Position numbers and translations under genes: made by a program
Source of the DNA: Streptomyces sp. SirexAA-E
Lineage (GTDB): Bacteria > Actinomycetota > Actinomycetes > Streptomycetales > Streptomycetaceae
Length of the DNA: 64,000 nucleotides
Assembly (NCBI RefSeq): GCF_000177195.2
Contig: NC_015953.1
Coordinates: forward strand, 1,860,001-1,924,000
Reading direction: 5' to 3'
The notes under the pieces: generated by a model
What the model was told of the DNA's origin: nothing
What the model saw: the letters and a program-made list of their open reading frames with translations, nothing else
Databases searched by the model: none
Shown here: in pieces, positions 7,716 to 15,863 of the stretch
Numbering within the stretch: position 1 is the stretch's first letter
Layout: each line of letters opens with the position of its first letter

Positions 7716-7750
7716 GAAGCCCCACCGGAATACCACTCCGGCGGGGCTTC
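7716..7750. terminator. Terminator behind the integrase gene
   Basis: GAAGCCCC (7716-7723) pairs with GGGGCTTC (7743-7750), and an inner CCGGA/TCCGG stem continues the hairpin after one mismatch. It ends the rightward integrase transcript and could also serve the leftward immunity-like gene. Confidence 0.75.
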
Positions 7751-7767
7751 TACTTGATTTCGCGGCG

Positions 7768-8331
7768 CTACTTCCGAAGCCTCGAATTCACAGCGAGCAG
7801 TCGTTCACGACTTGCATCTCGATCGATTTTTCGAAGCCGCAAGAGCGATTCACCCGAGGTGGGGTCATCGAACAAGATTCGACGCTGATTTTCCTGCTCG
7901 CCTTCAAAGAAAACACCTTGCGGAATATTTCGATCTAGCTGCCCCAACGCAGTGAGGCATGCGTGAGCGCAACGTACCGCATCCTCCGGCTCTCCGTTAG
8001 CGCGACACAGGACTGCATAGCGCATGCACAGGACCGCATAGAAGGCGTAGATATCGGCTACGTCCACGAGCCCCTCTTCGGATGGCTGGAGCTCCGAAAA
8101 CTCCTCCAGCGCCTCCATGTGGGCAGCGAATACGTCGTCGGTCAGGTTTGGGTCCCAAAGCTCGTCCAGGATTCCCAGGTAGAGATCGACGTCTTCGGCG
8201 CGGTCGGCATCTCCACCTCGCAGACCTGTAAAGAGCTGCGCCATACGCTCGGTGCAGCTTGCCACGAACGCAGCAAGCCTGACTCGCTCACTCCCTCTTA
8301 GGGATTCGGCGACCGCCGCGTCCACTACCAT
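7768..8331 (-). CDS. Probable immunity protein of the RHS toxin (DUF416-like)
   Basis: A 187-residue, acidic, all-helical protein with no signal or membrane segment. The stretches LAAFVASCTERMAQLFTG, VDLYLGILDELWD and IYAFYAVLCMRYAVLCR resemble the helical pattern of the DUF416 (YjaG) family; this is a weak resemblance from memory. Its ATG (8331) lies inside the last codons of the toxin gene (ATGGTAG, seven-base overlap), with AGAGGAG upstream. That is the usual arrangement of an immunity gene behind a polymorphic toxin, so it probably binds and neutralises the deaminase-like tip. Base composition is clearly lower in G+C than the core genome, a sign of transfer. Confidence 0.65.
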   Translation of the reverse strand: MVVDAAVAESLRGSERVRLAAFVASCTERMAQLFTGLRGGDADRAEDVDLYLGILDELWDPNLTDDVFAAHMEALEEFSELQPSEEGLVDVADIYAFYAVLCMRYAVLCRANGEPEDAVRCAHACLTALGQLDRNIPQGVFFEGEQENQRRILFDDPTSGESLLRLRKIDRDASRERLLAVNSRLRK

Positions 8332-10923
8332 TCAAAACTCCTCTGGCGAGTTGTTGTTGTACCACTACCTGGGAAGACGTTCCCCATCATTCTGCCACCT
8401 TCGCCCCGAATGAACGGAGCGCAGATCCTGAGGCACACATTTCTCGATGTTCCTCCGGCGACTGGCGTATACCCGAACGCCTTCGCATACAACAAGGCGT
8501 TCTGTTCAGCATGCGTTCCAGGGATGTTAGGTACATGCATCTCGCCCGGGCGGAGAGGGGCAGACATCTGGGCGGGTGTCAAACCATCTCCACTACCCGC
8601 AATCAAGTCGACCTGACCACGAGGAGTATCCACGCGCACAACAGCCACAGTGCTGATGTTTTTCTTGACGTACTCGTCTGGCTCCGCAGCATGGATTGCA
8701 CTCGCGCGATCAGACAGGTTGCAGTTGTGAACGAGGACCGGCGTAGCCCCCGCCAGCACATAGTACGTGTGGGTGTCACTGACGGTGAGGTTGTGAACGG
8801 CGCTTGCGGTTGCCGTCCAGCGTTCGACCGCGGTGATCTGGACGTAGGTGCCGGCGCTGGTCCGCAGCCATTCGCCGGCCTTGAGGTCGGTGGCGTCGAT
8901 CCAGTCGCCGAGTTCCTCGACCCAGAAGGGATGGCCGTCGGTCGCGGTGACCGAGGCCGTCTCATCGCCTTGGTCGCCGTCGGTGTCGATGGTGACCTTG
9001 ACGAGGTGCTTGAGGCCTTCACCCTTGATCTCGGCGGTGACCGTCTGGACCGTCGTCTTCCCGGTCTCCGGGTCGGTGGCCAGGACCTTGTCGCCGACCT
9101 TGACGTCCTCGATGGCCTTCGTCGAGCCGTCGGCCATGACGACCTTGGTACCGGGGGCGAAGCTGTTGCCTACCGAGCAGGTCTCGCCCGCCTTCCCCGC
9201 GCCGCCATCACCGCTGCTGCCGCCGTTGCTCCGTGAGGAACCACCGGAGGAACCGCCGGACTTGGTGGTGTTGGCCTTGGCGCTGCCGCCCGAGCTCTTG
9301 TGGGTGGCCGATGCCGAGGAGACCTTCGGGGCTGCCTTGGCCTGGGCCTGTTTCTGGACCGGGCTGCCTGTTTTCTTCGTCTGGTTGACGGCCTTGTTAC
9401 TGGTCGTCTGTTTCTTCTCCGCCGCCTTCTTCTTCGCGGCCTGCGCCGCCTTCTTGGCCTTCTCGATCGCCGCCTTCTTCGCCGCGAGCGCCCTCTGCTG
9501 CGCGGCCTTGGCCGCGGCGAGGACCGCCTCGGCCTTCTTCTTCGCCGAACGCCAGGCCTGAATGGCATTGATCGTGCGATTGACGGCCTTCAGGACGGAG
9601 GGGATCTTGCCGAGCTTCGTCCACGGGATCGCACCGATGATCAGGCTGCCGCAGGACCACATGTCCCCGCCGAAGCACGCCATCGCGTCATTGATCCCGA
9701 TGAAGTCCTTCAGCGTCGACCAGGCGACCGACAGCACCACCGAGGACAGCGAGCGCCCGGAGTCGGACTTGGCCTGCGCGATCTGCGCCATGCTCAGACC
9801 CGCGCCGGCCAGGGCCGCCGCCGTCTCCGACGCCGTCAGGGAGACCGCCAGACCCGTCGGGTCGGACAGCGTCACCGGGTTGTTGTGGGCGTAGGTGTAC
9901 CCGTTCGCCTGCATCGGATCCGCGACATCCAGCACCGGATCCGCCGACAGGAAACGCCCGACCACCGGGTCATACATACGAGCACCCAGCTGGCTGTAGC
10001 CGGAAGCATCATCCGGGGACACACCCAGGAACGCCGCGTTCGTCTGCCAGCCGGCACCCGAAGTGGAGGCACCACGCTCGTTGCCGAACGGGTCCTGCTT
10101 GCGGATCCGCACCGGCATGCCGTCGGTCATGGCGACCTCGGCATACGTACTGCCCTGATGGTCGCCGACCTCGGCGACCAGCGTGCTGGTCTTGTTGTAG
10201 CCGTACTGGTAGCGCAGCACACTGCCGCCGGGCGCCGCGTAACTGCGATGTGTGGAGACCAGCTTGCCGGCCGCCTGCGTGGTGACCTCGGTCTCCGCGA
10301 GGTGCAGCGTGGCCTGCTTGCCCTGAACGGTCAGCAGACGACTGCCGTCCGGACCGTAGATGTACCGGGTCTCGTCCTGCGCCTCCCACTTCTGCGCGGC
10401 CGAGGAGGCCGAGCAGGTGGCGAGGACGGTGGAGGTGCCGTTGGCGGTGGCGCCGTCCTTGACCGCGATACACAGGCCGGTGTCGACGTGCACCAGCTGG
10501 CCCGACGCGTTGCGCTTGATCTTCTGGTTGGCGGAGCCGTCGCACTTGTGGAGCTGCAGACCGGACCCCGCGGAGGGCGAGGCGGGCGCGATGCACCACG
10601 TGTCGTCGTGGACGGTCATGTTGCCCAGGTCCGGGTCCGCCTGGTCCGCCTCCACCTGGAAGGACCACTTCTGGGCGACCGATCCGTTGCAGGCGTGCAG
10701 GTTGACCGGCGTGTTCTCCGCCGCCTTGCCACCGCTCAGGTCCAGGCACTTGCCGTCGAGGCCGACATAAGGGGCCCTGCCTCCGGCGCCCTGGCCGGTG
10801 AGGCGCTCCACCTGGCCGTCCCAGGTCCAGGTGAGGTCCTGGGTGTCCCCGTTCTCCAGCGAGGTGACCTGCTTGGTCTCACCCGTGAGCTCGTAGAGCC
10901 GCTCGGCCTCCGCGGTGACCGGC
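8325..10923 (-). pseudogene. RHS/ricin/Hint polymorphic toxin with deaminase-like tip, N-terminus missing
   Basis: In protein order: a YD-repeat-like start (AERLYELTGETKQVTSLENG); a ricin-type lectin insert with repeated QKW motifs (about 150 residues); the RHS core signature ARMYDPVVGRFLSADPVLD with NGYTYAHNNPVTLSDPTGL; an Ala/Lys-rich helical linker; and a Ser/Gly linker. A Hint domain follows, from CSVGNSFAPGTKVVMADGST to HTYYVLAGATPVLVHNC. The tip of about 130 residues has HAEQNALLYAKAFG and SRNVCLRICAPFI, the His-Glu and paired-Cys zinc ligands of deaminase-fold toxins. The first start in frame is GTG 10811, but homologous sequence continues upstream to about 10923, where it meets unrelated DNA. 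The large RHS shell and export signal are therefore lost. The tip is low in G+C. Confidence 0.85.
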
Positions 10924-11113
10924 TCTATCCGGGCGACGGTTACGGCAGCTTTGACGTCGGCAAGCGCCTGGAGGTCCGCCTGCCCTCGAACGCACCCGAC
11001 CCGGCGAGCTGGGTCCAGATGAAGGCCGTCGGCGACGTCACCGGCGACCAGCGGCCCGAGATCTTCCTACGCACCGGTGACACCTTCTGGGTGCTGGTCG
11101 GCTACAGGCCTCC
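10924..11113 (+). pseudogene. FG-GAP/VCBS-repeat protein fragment
   Basis: The plus-strand frame reads RLYPGDGYGSFDVGKRLEVR, then SWVQMKAVGDVTGDQRPEIF and LRTGDTFWVLVGY, a typical FG-GAP/VCBS beta-propeller repeat. It abuts the broken 5' end of the RHS gene and is itself broken on both sides. Such repeats are common in Streptomyces surface proteins, including those encoded beside RHS genes. Confidence 0.6.
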
Positions 11114-11208
11114 GGCCCGTTCCCGGTACACCCGTCACAGCAGTCGGGTCCGCGTAGCACACGCACTCTTGATCAGAAACGCTGTGGGTTCAGGCTTGTT
11201 GACAGTGC

Positions 11209-11650
11209 GTGAGTGATCTGGTGGGGGATGCGCGGGCCTGGTCGCCGGATGCGCAGGAGGCCGCGCGGTTGCTGGCGGTGTCCGCGCTGGTGGAGGGGCG
11301 GGACCGGGTGGAGGTTGCCGCCCTGTTCAAGGTGTCGGTGAAGGCCGTGAACAAATGGTGGACGAAGTGGCAGGCCGGAGGCGGGACGCACTGCTGTCCC
11401 GCCCGCGAGGCCGTCGCGTGGGTGAGCGCCAGGTCCTGTCGGAGGCCGAGCAGGCTGCCGTCCGGCAGGCCGTTCTCGATCACCTCCCCTCCGACCTGGG
11501 ACTTTCGGGTCAGCTGTGGACACGGGGCAGGCAGGCGAGCCGATCTTCAAGCTGTACGGCGTCCGCTTCACCGAGCCTGGGGTGGGCACGTACCTCGAGC
11601 GTTGGGGCTGACCTTCCAGCGTCCGGACAAGCGTGCGGTCGAGCAGGGCC
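11209..11650 (+). mobile_element. IS630-family transposase remnant, frameshifted
   Basis: The first frame gives SPDAQEAARLLAVSALVEGR, DRVEVAALFKVSVKAVNKWW and TKWQAGG. The sequence then shifts frame to RDALLSRPRGRRVGERQVLS with EAEQAAVRQAVLDHLPSDLG and LSGQLWTR. Further shifts give IFKLYGVRFTEPGVGTYLER and LTFQRPDKRAVEQ. These are the two N-terminal winged helices of an IS630-type (Tc1/mariner-like) transposase. The DDE catalytic part is absent and at least three frameshifts are needed, so the copy is dead. Confidence 0.78.
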
Positions 11651-11843
11651 CGGAACCAGGTCCGCCACCCACCCGGGGGACGCCTCCACGATCCGCACCC
11701 GCAACCTGCCCCGCGTCATGACCGGCCTGCGCGACCTCGCCATCGGCATCCATCGCCAGGACGGCCACACCGACATCGCCGCAGCCCTCCGCCACGCCGC
11801 CCGCAACCACCTGCAGCCCCTCACTGCCTTCGGACCGACCTGA
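11651..11843 (+). mobile_element. ISAs1-family transposase C-terminal remnant
   Basis: In frame up to the TGA at 11843 the sequence reads GDASTIRTRNLPRVMTGLRD, LAIGIHRQDGHTDIAAALRH and AARNHLQPLTAFGPT. This matches the C-terminal end of ISAs1/IS4-like transposases (the segment following the last catalytic Glu). It is joined directly to the IS630 fragment, and no inverted repeats of either element are recognisable. Confidence 0.6.
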
Positions 11844-12001
11844 CGAACCCGGACACGAGATCACTTCTCAAAGACCCTGGCCACCCACCCGGCGACTCGC
11901 CTCCGACCTCCCGGGCAAGCAGCCACACCGGACAGCCCGACCCGCAGGAACAGCTTCGGGCCGACGGTGACGCACCGTCGGCCCGAGATCGCGTGCGGCC
12001 G

Positions 12002-13363
12002 CTACAGCACCGGCAGCAGGTTCTTCAGCTCGAAAGCCGTGACCTCGCTGCGGTACTCCTCCCACTCCTGCTTCTTGTTGCGCAGGAAGAAGTCGAAGAC
12101 GTGCTCGCCCAGCGTCTCCGCGACCAGCTCGCTCTTCTCCATCAGCGCGATCGCCTCGCCCAGGTTCTGCGGCAGCGGCTCGATGCCCATCGCGCGGCGT
12201 TCCGAGTCGGAGAGGGCCCAGACGTCGTCGTCGGCGCCGGCCGGGAGTTCGTAGCCCTCCTCGATGCCCTTGAGGCCCGCCGCGAGCAGGACCGCGTACG
12301 TCAGGTACGGGTTGGCGCCCGAGTCGATGGAGCGGACCTCGACGCGGGCCGAGCCGGTCTTGCCCGGCTTGTACATCGGGACGCGGATCAGCGCGGAACG
12401 GTTGTTGTGGCCCCAGCAGATGTACGAGGGGGCCTCGCCGCCGGCGCCCGCGGAGCGGCTGGAGCCGCCCCAGATGCGCTTGTAGGAGTTGACCCACTGG
12501 TTGGTGACGGCGGAGATCTCCGCCGCGTGCGTCAGCAGGCCCGCGATGAAGGAGCGGCCCACCTTGGACAGCTGGTACTCGGCGCCCGACTCGTAGAAGG
12601 CGTTGCGGTCGCCTTCGAAGAGGGAGAGGTGGGTGTGCATGCCCGAACCCGGGTACTCCGAGAACGGCTTCGGCATGAAGGTGGCCTGCACGCCCTGTTC
12701 CAGCGCGACCTGCTTCATGACCAGGCGGAAGGTCATGATGTTGTCCGCCGTGGAGAGCGCGTCGGCGTACCGCAGGTCGATCTCCTGCTGGCCGGGGGCG
12801 CCCTCGTGGTGGCTGAACTCGACCGAGATGCCCATGGATTCGAGCATGGTGATCGCCTGACGGCGGAAGTCCATGCCGACGTTCTGCGGGGTGTGGTCGA
12901 AGTAGCCGGAGCTGTCGGCCGGGGTGGGCCGGGTGCCGTCGACCGGCTTGTTCTTCAGCAGGAAGAACTCGATCTCGGGGTGGGTGTAGAAGGTGAAGCC
13001 CAGGTCCGAGGTCTTGGCGAGGATCCGCTTGAGGACGAAGCGCGGGTCGGCGAAGGACGGCGAGCCGTCGGGCATGAGGATGTCGCAGAACATCCTGGCG
13101 GTGCCGGGGGCTTCCGCGCGCCAGGGCAGGATCTGGAACGTGCCCGGGTCCGGCTTGGCGATCATGTCCGATTCGTATACGCGGGCGAAGCCCTCGATGG
13201 CCGAGCCGTCGAAGCCGATGCCCTCGTCGAAGGCCTGCTCCAGCTCGGCGGGGGCCACGGCGACGGACTTGAGGTACCCGAGCACATCGGTGAACCACAG
13301 CCGTACGAAGCGGATGTCGCGCTCCTCAAGCGTCCTGAGGACGAATTCCTGCTGCTTGTCCAT
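12002..13363 (-). CDS. glnA2: Glutamine synthetase-like GlnA2 (gamma-glutamylpolyamine synthetase type)
   Basis: A 453-residue protein starting MDKQQEFVLRTLEERDIRFV, almost word for word the start of GlnA2 proteins of actinobacteria (S. coelicolor SCO2241, M. tuberculosis Rv2222c). Glutamine-synthetase motifs are present: GIGFDGSAIEGFARV, the metal-site helix EFSHHEGAPGQQEIDLRYAD, MHTHLSLFEGD, and ATP/glutamate loops near NPYLTYAVLLAAGL. The usual adenylylation tyrosine loop is replaced by GADDDVWALSD. In S. coelicolor GlnA2 glutamylates polyamines rather than ammonia, which I infer here too. The true start is ATG 13363 with AAGGA upstream; a longer frame to 13453 has no support. The neighbouring genes are not functionally linked. 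Confidence 0.93.
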   Translation of the reverse strand: MDKQQEFVLRTLEERDIRFVRLWFTDVLGYLKSVAVAPAELEQAFDEGIGFDGSAIEGFARVYESDMIAKPDPGTFQILPWRAEAPGTARMFCDILMPDGSPSFADPRFVLKRILAKTSDLGFTFYTHPEIEFFLLKNKPVDGTRPTPADSSGYFDHTPQNVGMDFRRQAITMLESMGISVEFSHHEGAPGQQEIDLRYADALSTADNIMTFRLVMKQVALEQGVQATFMPKPFSEYPGSGMHTHLSLFEGDRNAFYESGAEYQLSKVGRSFIAGLLTHAAEISAVTNQWVNSYKRIWGGSSRSAGAGGEAPSYICWGHNNRSALIRVPMYKPGKTGSARVEVRSIDSGANPYLTYAVLLAAGLKGIEEGYELPAGADDDVWALSDSERRAMGIEPLPQNLGEAIALMEKSELVAETLGEHVFDFFLRNKKQEWEEYRSEVTAFELKNLLPVL

Positions 13364-13493
13364 TGCCACATCCTTGCAGTTCAGACGGTCCGTGCACCAC
13401 CGCCCGGGGTAGGGGGGACACTCCAGTATCACGACCCGGGATTTCACCCACATTACGCACTCGGTGTGAGAGGGAGCACCAGGGTCTTTCGTT

Positions 13494-13629
13494 TGGATCA
13501 GGCCGGGTCAGGGAGCGGGCTCCGGCGCCGTGGATCCCAAGGCGGAGGAGGGAGTCACGACGGAGTCATGGCGAGGGACGGCAGCGCGGCGAGGTGCGGC
13601 ACCGGAGCCCGCGAGCCCGGCCTGATCCA
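13494..13629. repeat. 14-bp inverted repeat 108 bases apart
   Basis: TGGATCAGGCCGGG (13494-13507) and CCCGGCCTGATCCA (13616-13629) are perfect inverted copies within the 415-base gap between glnA2 and the DUF3105 gene. The enclosed sequence shows no gene. Apart from this repeat and the expected promoters I see nothing in the gap (13364-13778). Confidence 0.4.
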
Positions 13630-13778
13630 GAACGGGAGGCCCTGGCTACCCACTACGATCGGCGCGCGCGGTACGGGCGTGGGTGACGGGGCCTCCTGGG
13701 GCCCGTGAAGCCGTGTTCCGCGCGCCCGTTCGTCCCGTTTCCGCTCGCTCCCCACTCCTTGGCAGAAGGACCGACGAC

Positions 13779-14453
13779 ATGAGCTTCGACAGCAGGACCC
13801 CCGTGGACCAGACGCACGGCGCCGACCGTGCGCGCGGCAGCCGCAACCGTGCCGTCGCCATAGGGGCGAGCGCCGCCGTGGTCGCCGGTCTGCTCGGCTT
13901 CGGCTCGTACATGCTGCTGGAGAAGTCGGAGGCGAAGGAGCGGACCGGGGACTCGGCCGCCCAGGACGCCAAGCAGCCCGGGCAGGAGCAGCGGGCCCCC
14001 GCCGACGGGCCGATCGCGGGTGAGAAGACCTGGGACGCGAAGGAGCTGACGCGCAACCACGTCACCGCCGACGTGACGTACCCGATGGAGCCGCCGGTGG
14101 GTGGCGACCACAATCCGGCCTGGCTCAACTGCGACGGCGTCGTGTACGAGAAGGCCGTCCCGAACGTCAACGCCGTGCACGCCCTGGAACACGGGGCGGT
14201 GTGGGTGACGTACAACGGCAAGGCGTCCGAGGCCGATGTGCGGAAGCTGGCGTCCCGGGTCGAGAGCACTCCGTTCTCGCTGATGAGCCCGTACGAGGGC
14301 CAGGCCGGGACGATCATGCTGACCGCCTGGGGCAAGCAGGTCACGGTGGACGGCGCGGACGACGGGCGGGTGGCGCGGTTCTTCGCGCGGTACGTCCAGG
14401 GCGCGCAGACGCCCGAGCCGGGTGCGCCGTGCACCGGCGGGGTCGACGGGTGA
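13779..14453 (+). CDS. DUF3105 membrane-anchored protein
   Basis: A 224-residue protein with a short cytoplasmic N-terminus and one membrane segment (about residues 28-47, IGASAAVVAGLLGFGSYMLL). The extracellular DUF3105 domain has the family motifs VGGDHNPAWLNCDGVVYEK and ALEHGAVWVTYN. The His, Cys and His-Gly residues suggest metal or cofactor binding, but the function is unknown. ATG 13779 has AGAAGGA nine bases upstream. The stop overlaps the GTG of the DUF305 gene, so both are made together and probably act together outside the cell. Confidence 0.85.
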   Translation: MSFDSRTPVDQTHGADRARGSRNRAVAIGASAAVVAGLLGFGSYMLLEKSEAKERTGDSAAQDAKQPGQEQRAPADGPIAGEKTWDAKELTRNHVTADVTYPMEPPVGGDHNPAWLNCDGVVYEKAVPNVNAVHALEHGAVWVTYNGKASEADVRKLASRVESTPFSLMSPYEGQAGTIMLTAWGKQVTVDGADDGRVARFFARYVQGAQTPEPGAPCTGGVDG

Positions 14454-15148
14454 GCCCGCGCCTGAGGCGTACGCAGTGGCTGGCCGGTTCCGTCGTGGCG
14501 CTCGCCCTGGTGTGCGCAGGGGTGGCCACGGTCGCCACCGCGCGGGGTGACGGCAACGCGGCACCGGCCGCCGCGCGTACGCCGTCGGCCGATTCGGCGG
14601 ACGCGGGCTTCGCCCGGGAGATGGCCGTCCACCACCAGCAGGCGGTGGAGATGTCGTTCGTCGTGCGTGACCGCACGAAGGACGAGGAGGTGCGGCGCCT
14701 CGCGTACGACATCGCCAACACACAGGCCAACCAGCGGGGCATGCTGCTCGGCTGGCTGGACCTGTGGGAGCTACCGAAGACGACACCCGCCGGTCAGGAA
14801 CCCATGGCCTGGATGGCCGGTCGGCACGACGGTCACGCGGGCCACGGGGGTCATGGCGGCGGGGCCGGCGCGTTCGAGCCGCACGACGGGGCCCTGATGC
14901 CCGGCATGGCGACCAGGACCGAGCTGAAGCAGCTGGGTGCGGCCGAGGGCGGAAAGGCCGAGGTCCTCTTCCTCCAGCTGATGACCGACCATCACCAGGG
15001 CGGCGTGACGATGGCCGAGGGGTGTGCCGAGCTGTGCGCGGTTCCGGCCGAGAAGCGGCTCGCCCGGGGCATGGCCGAGGCGCAGCAGGCCGAGCTGGAT
15101 CTGATGGCGGACATGCTGGCCGCGCGCGGTGCGGCTCCTCGTCCGTGA
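14450..15148 (+). CDS. DUF305 secreted His-rich protein
   Basis: A 232-residue protein starting at GTG 14450, overlapping the preceding stop (GTGA). An N-terminal hydrophobic signal (AGSVVALALVCAGVATVATA) precedes two DUF305 half-domains. These contain AVHHQQAVEM and LMTDHHQGGVTMA, the paired His motifs of the family, and a His/Gly-rich linker (RHDGHAGHGGHGG) lies between them. Family members are ferritin-like four-helix proteins, several of them linked with copper handling. A multicopper oxidase with a copper-type operator lies 700 bases downstream, so a periplasmic copper role is a reasonable inference. Confidence 0.85.
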   Translation: MSPRLRRTQWLAGSVVALALVCAGVATVATARGDGNAAPAAARTPSADSADAGFAREMAVHHQQAVEMSFVVRDRTKDEEVRRLAYDIANTQANQRGMLLGWLDLWELPKTTPAGQEPMAWMAGRHDGHAGHGGHGGGAGAFEPHDGALMPGMATRTELKQLGAAEGGKAEVLFLQLMTDHHQGGVTMAEGCAELCAVPAEKRLARGMAEAQQAELDLMADMLAARGAAPRP

Positions 15149-15311
15149 GGCCTCGCCCCCACGGCGCTCACCCGCGCGGGTGAATTCACCCGGCCTGTAC
15201 GGCGTACGCCCGCGCGGGTGATGTCAGCGGTGGCGTACGCCGGGCGGCGCCACGAGAATGGATGGGGCTCGGGGTCGTACGGCATGCCCACCGGCACGCA
15301 GGAGGAGTTCC

Positions 15312-15737
15312 ATGACCACCGCCAAGGACATCATGAGCACCGGGGCCCAGTGGATCCCGGCGCACGAGACGCTCGACCGCGCGGCGCAGATGATGCGGGA
15401 CCACAAGGTGGGCGCGCTGCCCGTCTCCGCCAACGGTGAGCAGGACCGGATGGTCGGCATCGTCACCGACCGCGACATCGTGATCAAGTGCGTGGCGGCC
15501 GGGCACGACCCGTCGAAGGTGACGGCGGGCGACCTCTGTGACGGCACCCCGCGCTGGATCGACGCGACGGCCGAGGTGGAGGCGGTGCTGGACGAGATGC
15601 AGAGCCACCGCATCCGCCGGCTCCCGGTCGTCGAGGACAAGAAGCTCATCGGCATGATCAGCGAGGCCGATCTGGCCCGGCACCTCTCCGACGAGCAGGT
15701 CGCCGGCTGGGCGGAGCGGGTCTACTCCTACACCTGA
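15312..15737 (+). CDS. CBS-domain protein
   Basis: A 141-residue protein made of two CBS motifs, about residues 8-65 (MSTGAQWIPAHETLDRAAQM with IVTDRDIV) and 75-130 (VLDEMQSHRIRRLPVVEDKK, then MISEADLARH). Paired CBS motifs bind adenine nucleotides and act as energy sensors. Free-standing forms like this are common in Streptomyces and accompany stress regulons. GGAGGAG at 15301-15307 precedes ATG 15312, which excludes the longer in-frame start at 15258. A hairpin follows the gene. Confidence 0.9.
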   Translation: MTTAKDIMSTGAQWIPAHETLDRAAQMMRDHKVGALPVSANGEQDRMVGIVTDRDIVIKCVAAGHDPSKVTAGDLCDGTPRWIDATAEVEAVLDEMQSHRIRRLPVVEDKKLIGMISEADLARHLSDEQVAGWAERVYSYT

Positions 15738-15759
15738 CTCCCCCGCCCCGGCCGCGTCC

Positions 15760-15812
15760 CGGCCCGGTGTTCCGTGCGTACGCGTCGGTGCGTACGAGGG
15801 GACACCGGGCCG
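15760..15812. terminator. Inverted repeat behind the CBS gene
   Basis: CGGCCCGGTGT (15760-15770) pairs perfectly with ACACCGGGCCG (15802-15812). The 31-base loop contains the repeated GTGCGTACG. It separates the CBS gene from the multicopper oxidase and is a likely terminator. Confidence 0.5.
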
Positions 15813-15837
15813 TCGGTGTTTCGGGACCGTGCTCCTC

Positions 15838-15852
15838 TACCCCACAGGGGTA
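15838..15852. promoter_or_regulatory. CsoR-like copper operator
   Basis: TACCCC-ACA-GGGGTA is a perfect palindrome ending 11 bases before the ATG of the multicopper oxidase. Its arms match the TACCC/GGGTA half-sites bound by the copper-sensing repressor CsoR in Streptomyces. TACGGT (15851-15856) overlaps it and could be the -10 element of a very short-leadered or leaderless transcript. Confidence 0.6.
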
Positions 15853-15863
15853 CGGTGCGCGAT

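Noticed and set aside
8325..8420. Possible second small gene between toxin and immunity gene
   Set aside because: The immunity gene already overlaps the toxin stop, and no ribosome-binding site or frame remains for another gene.
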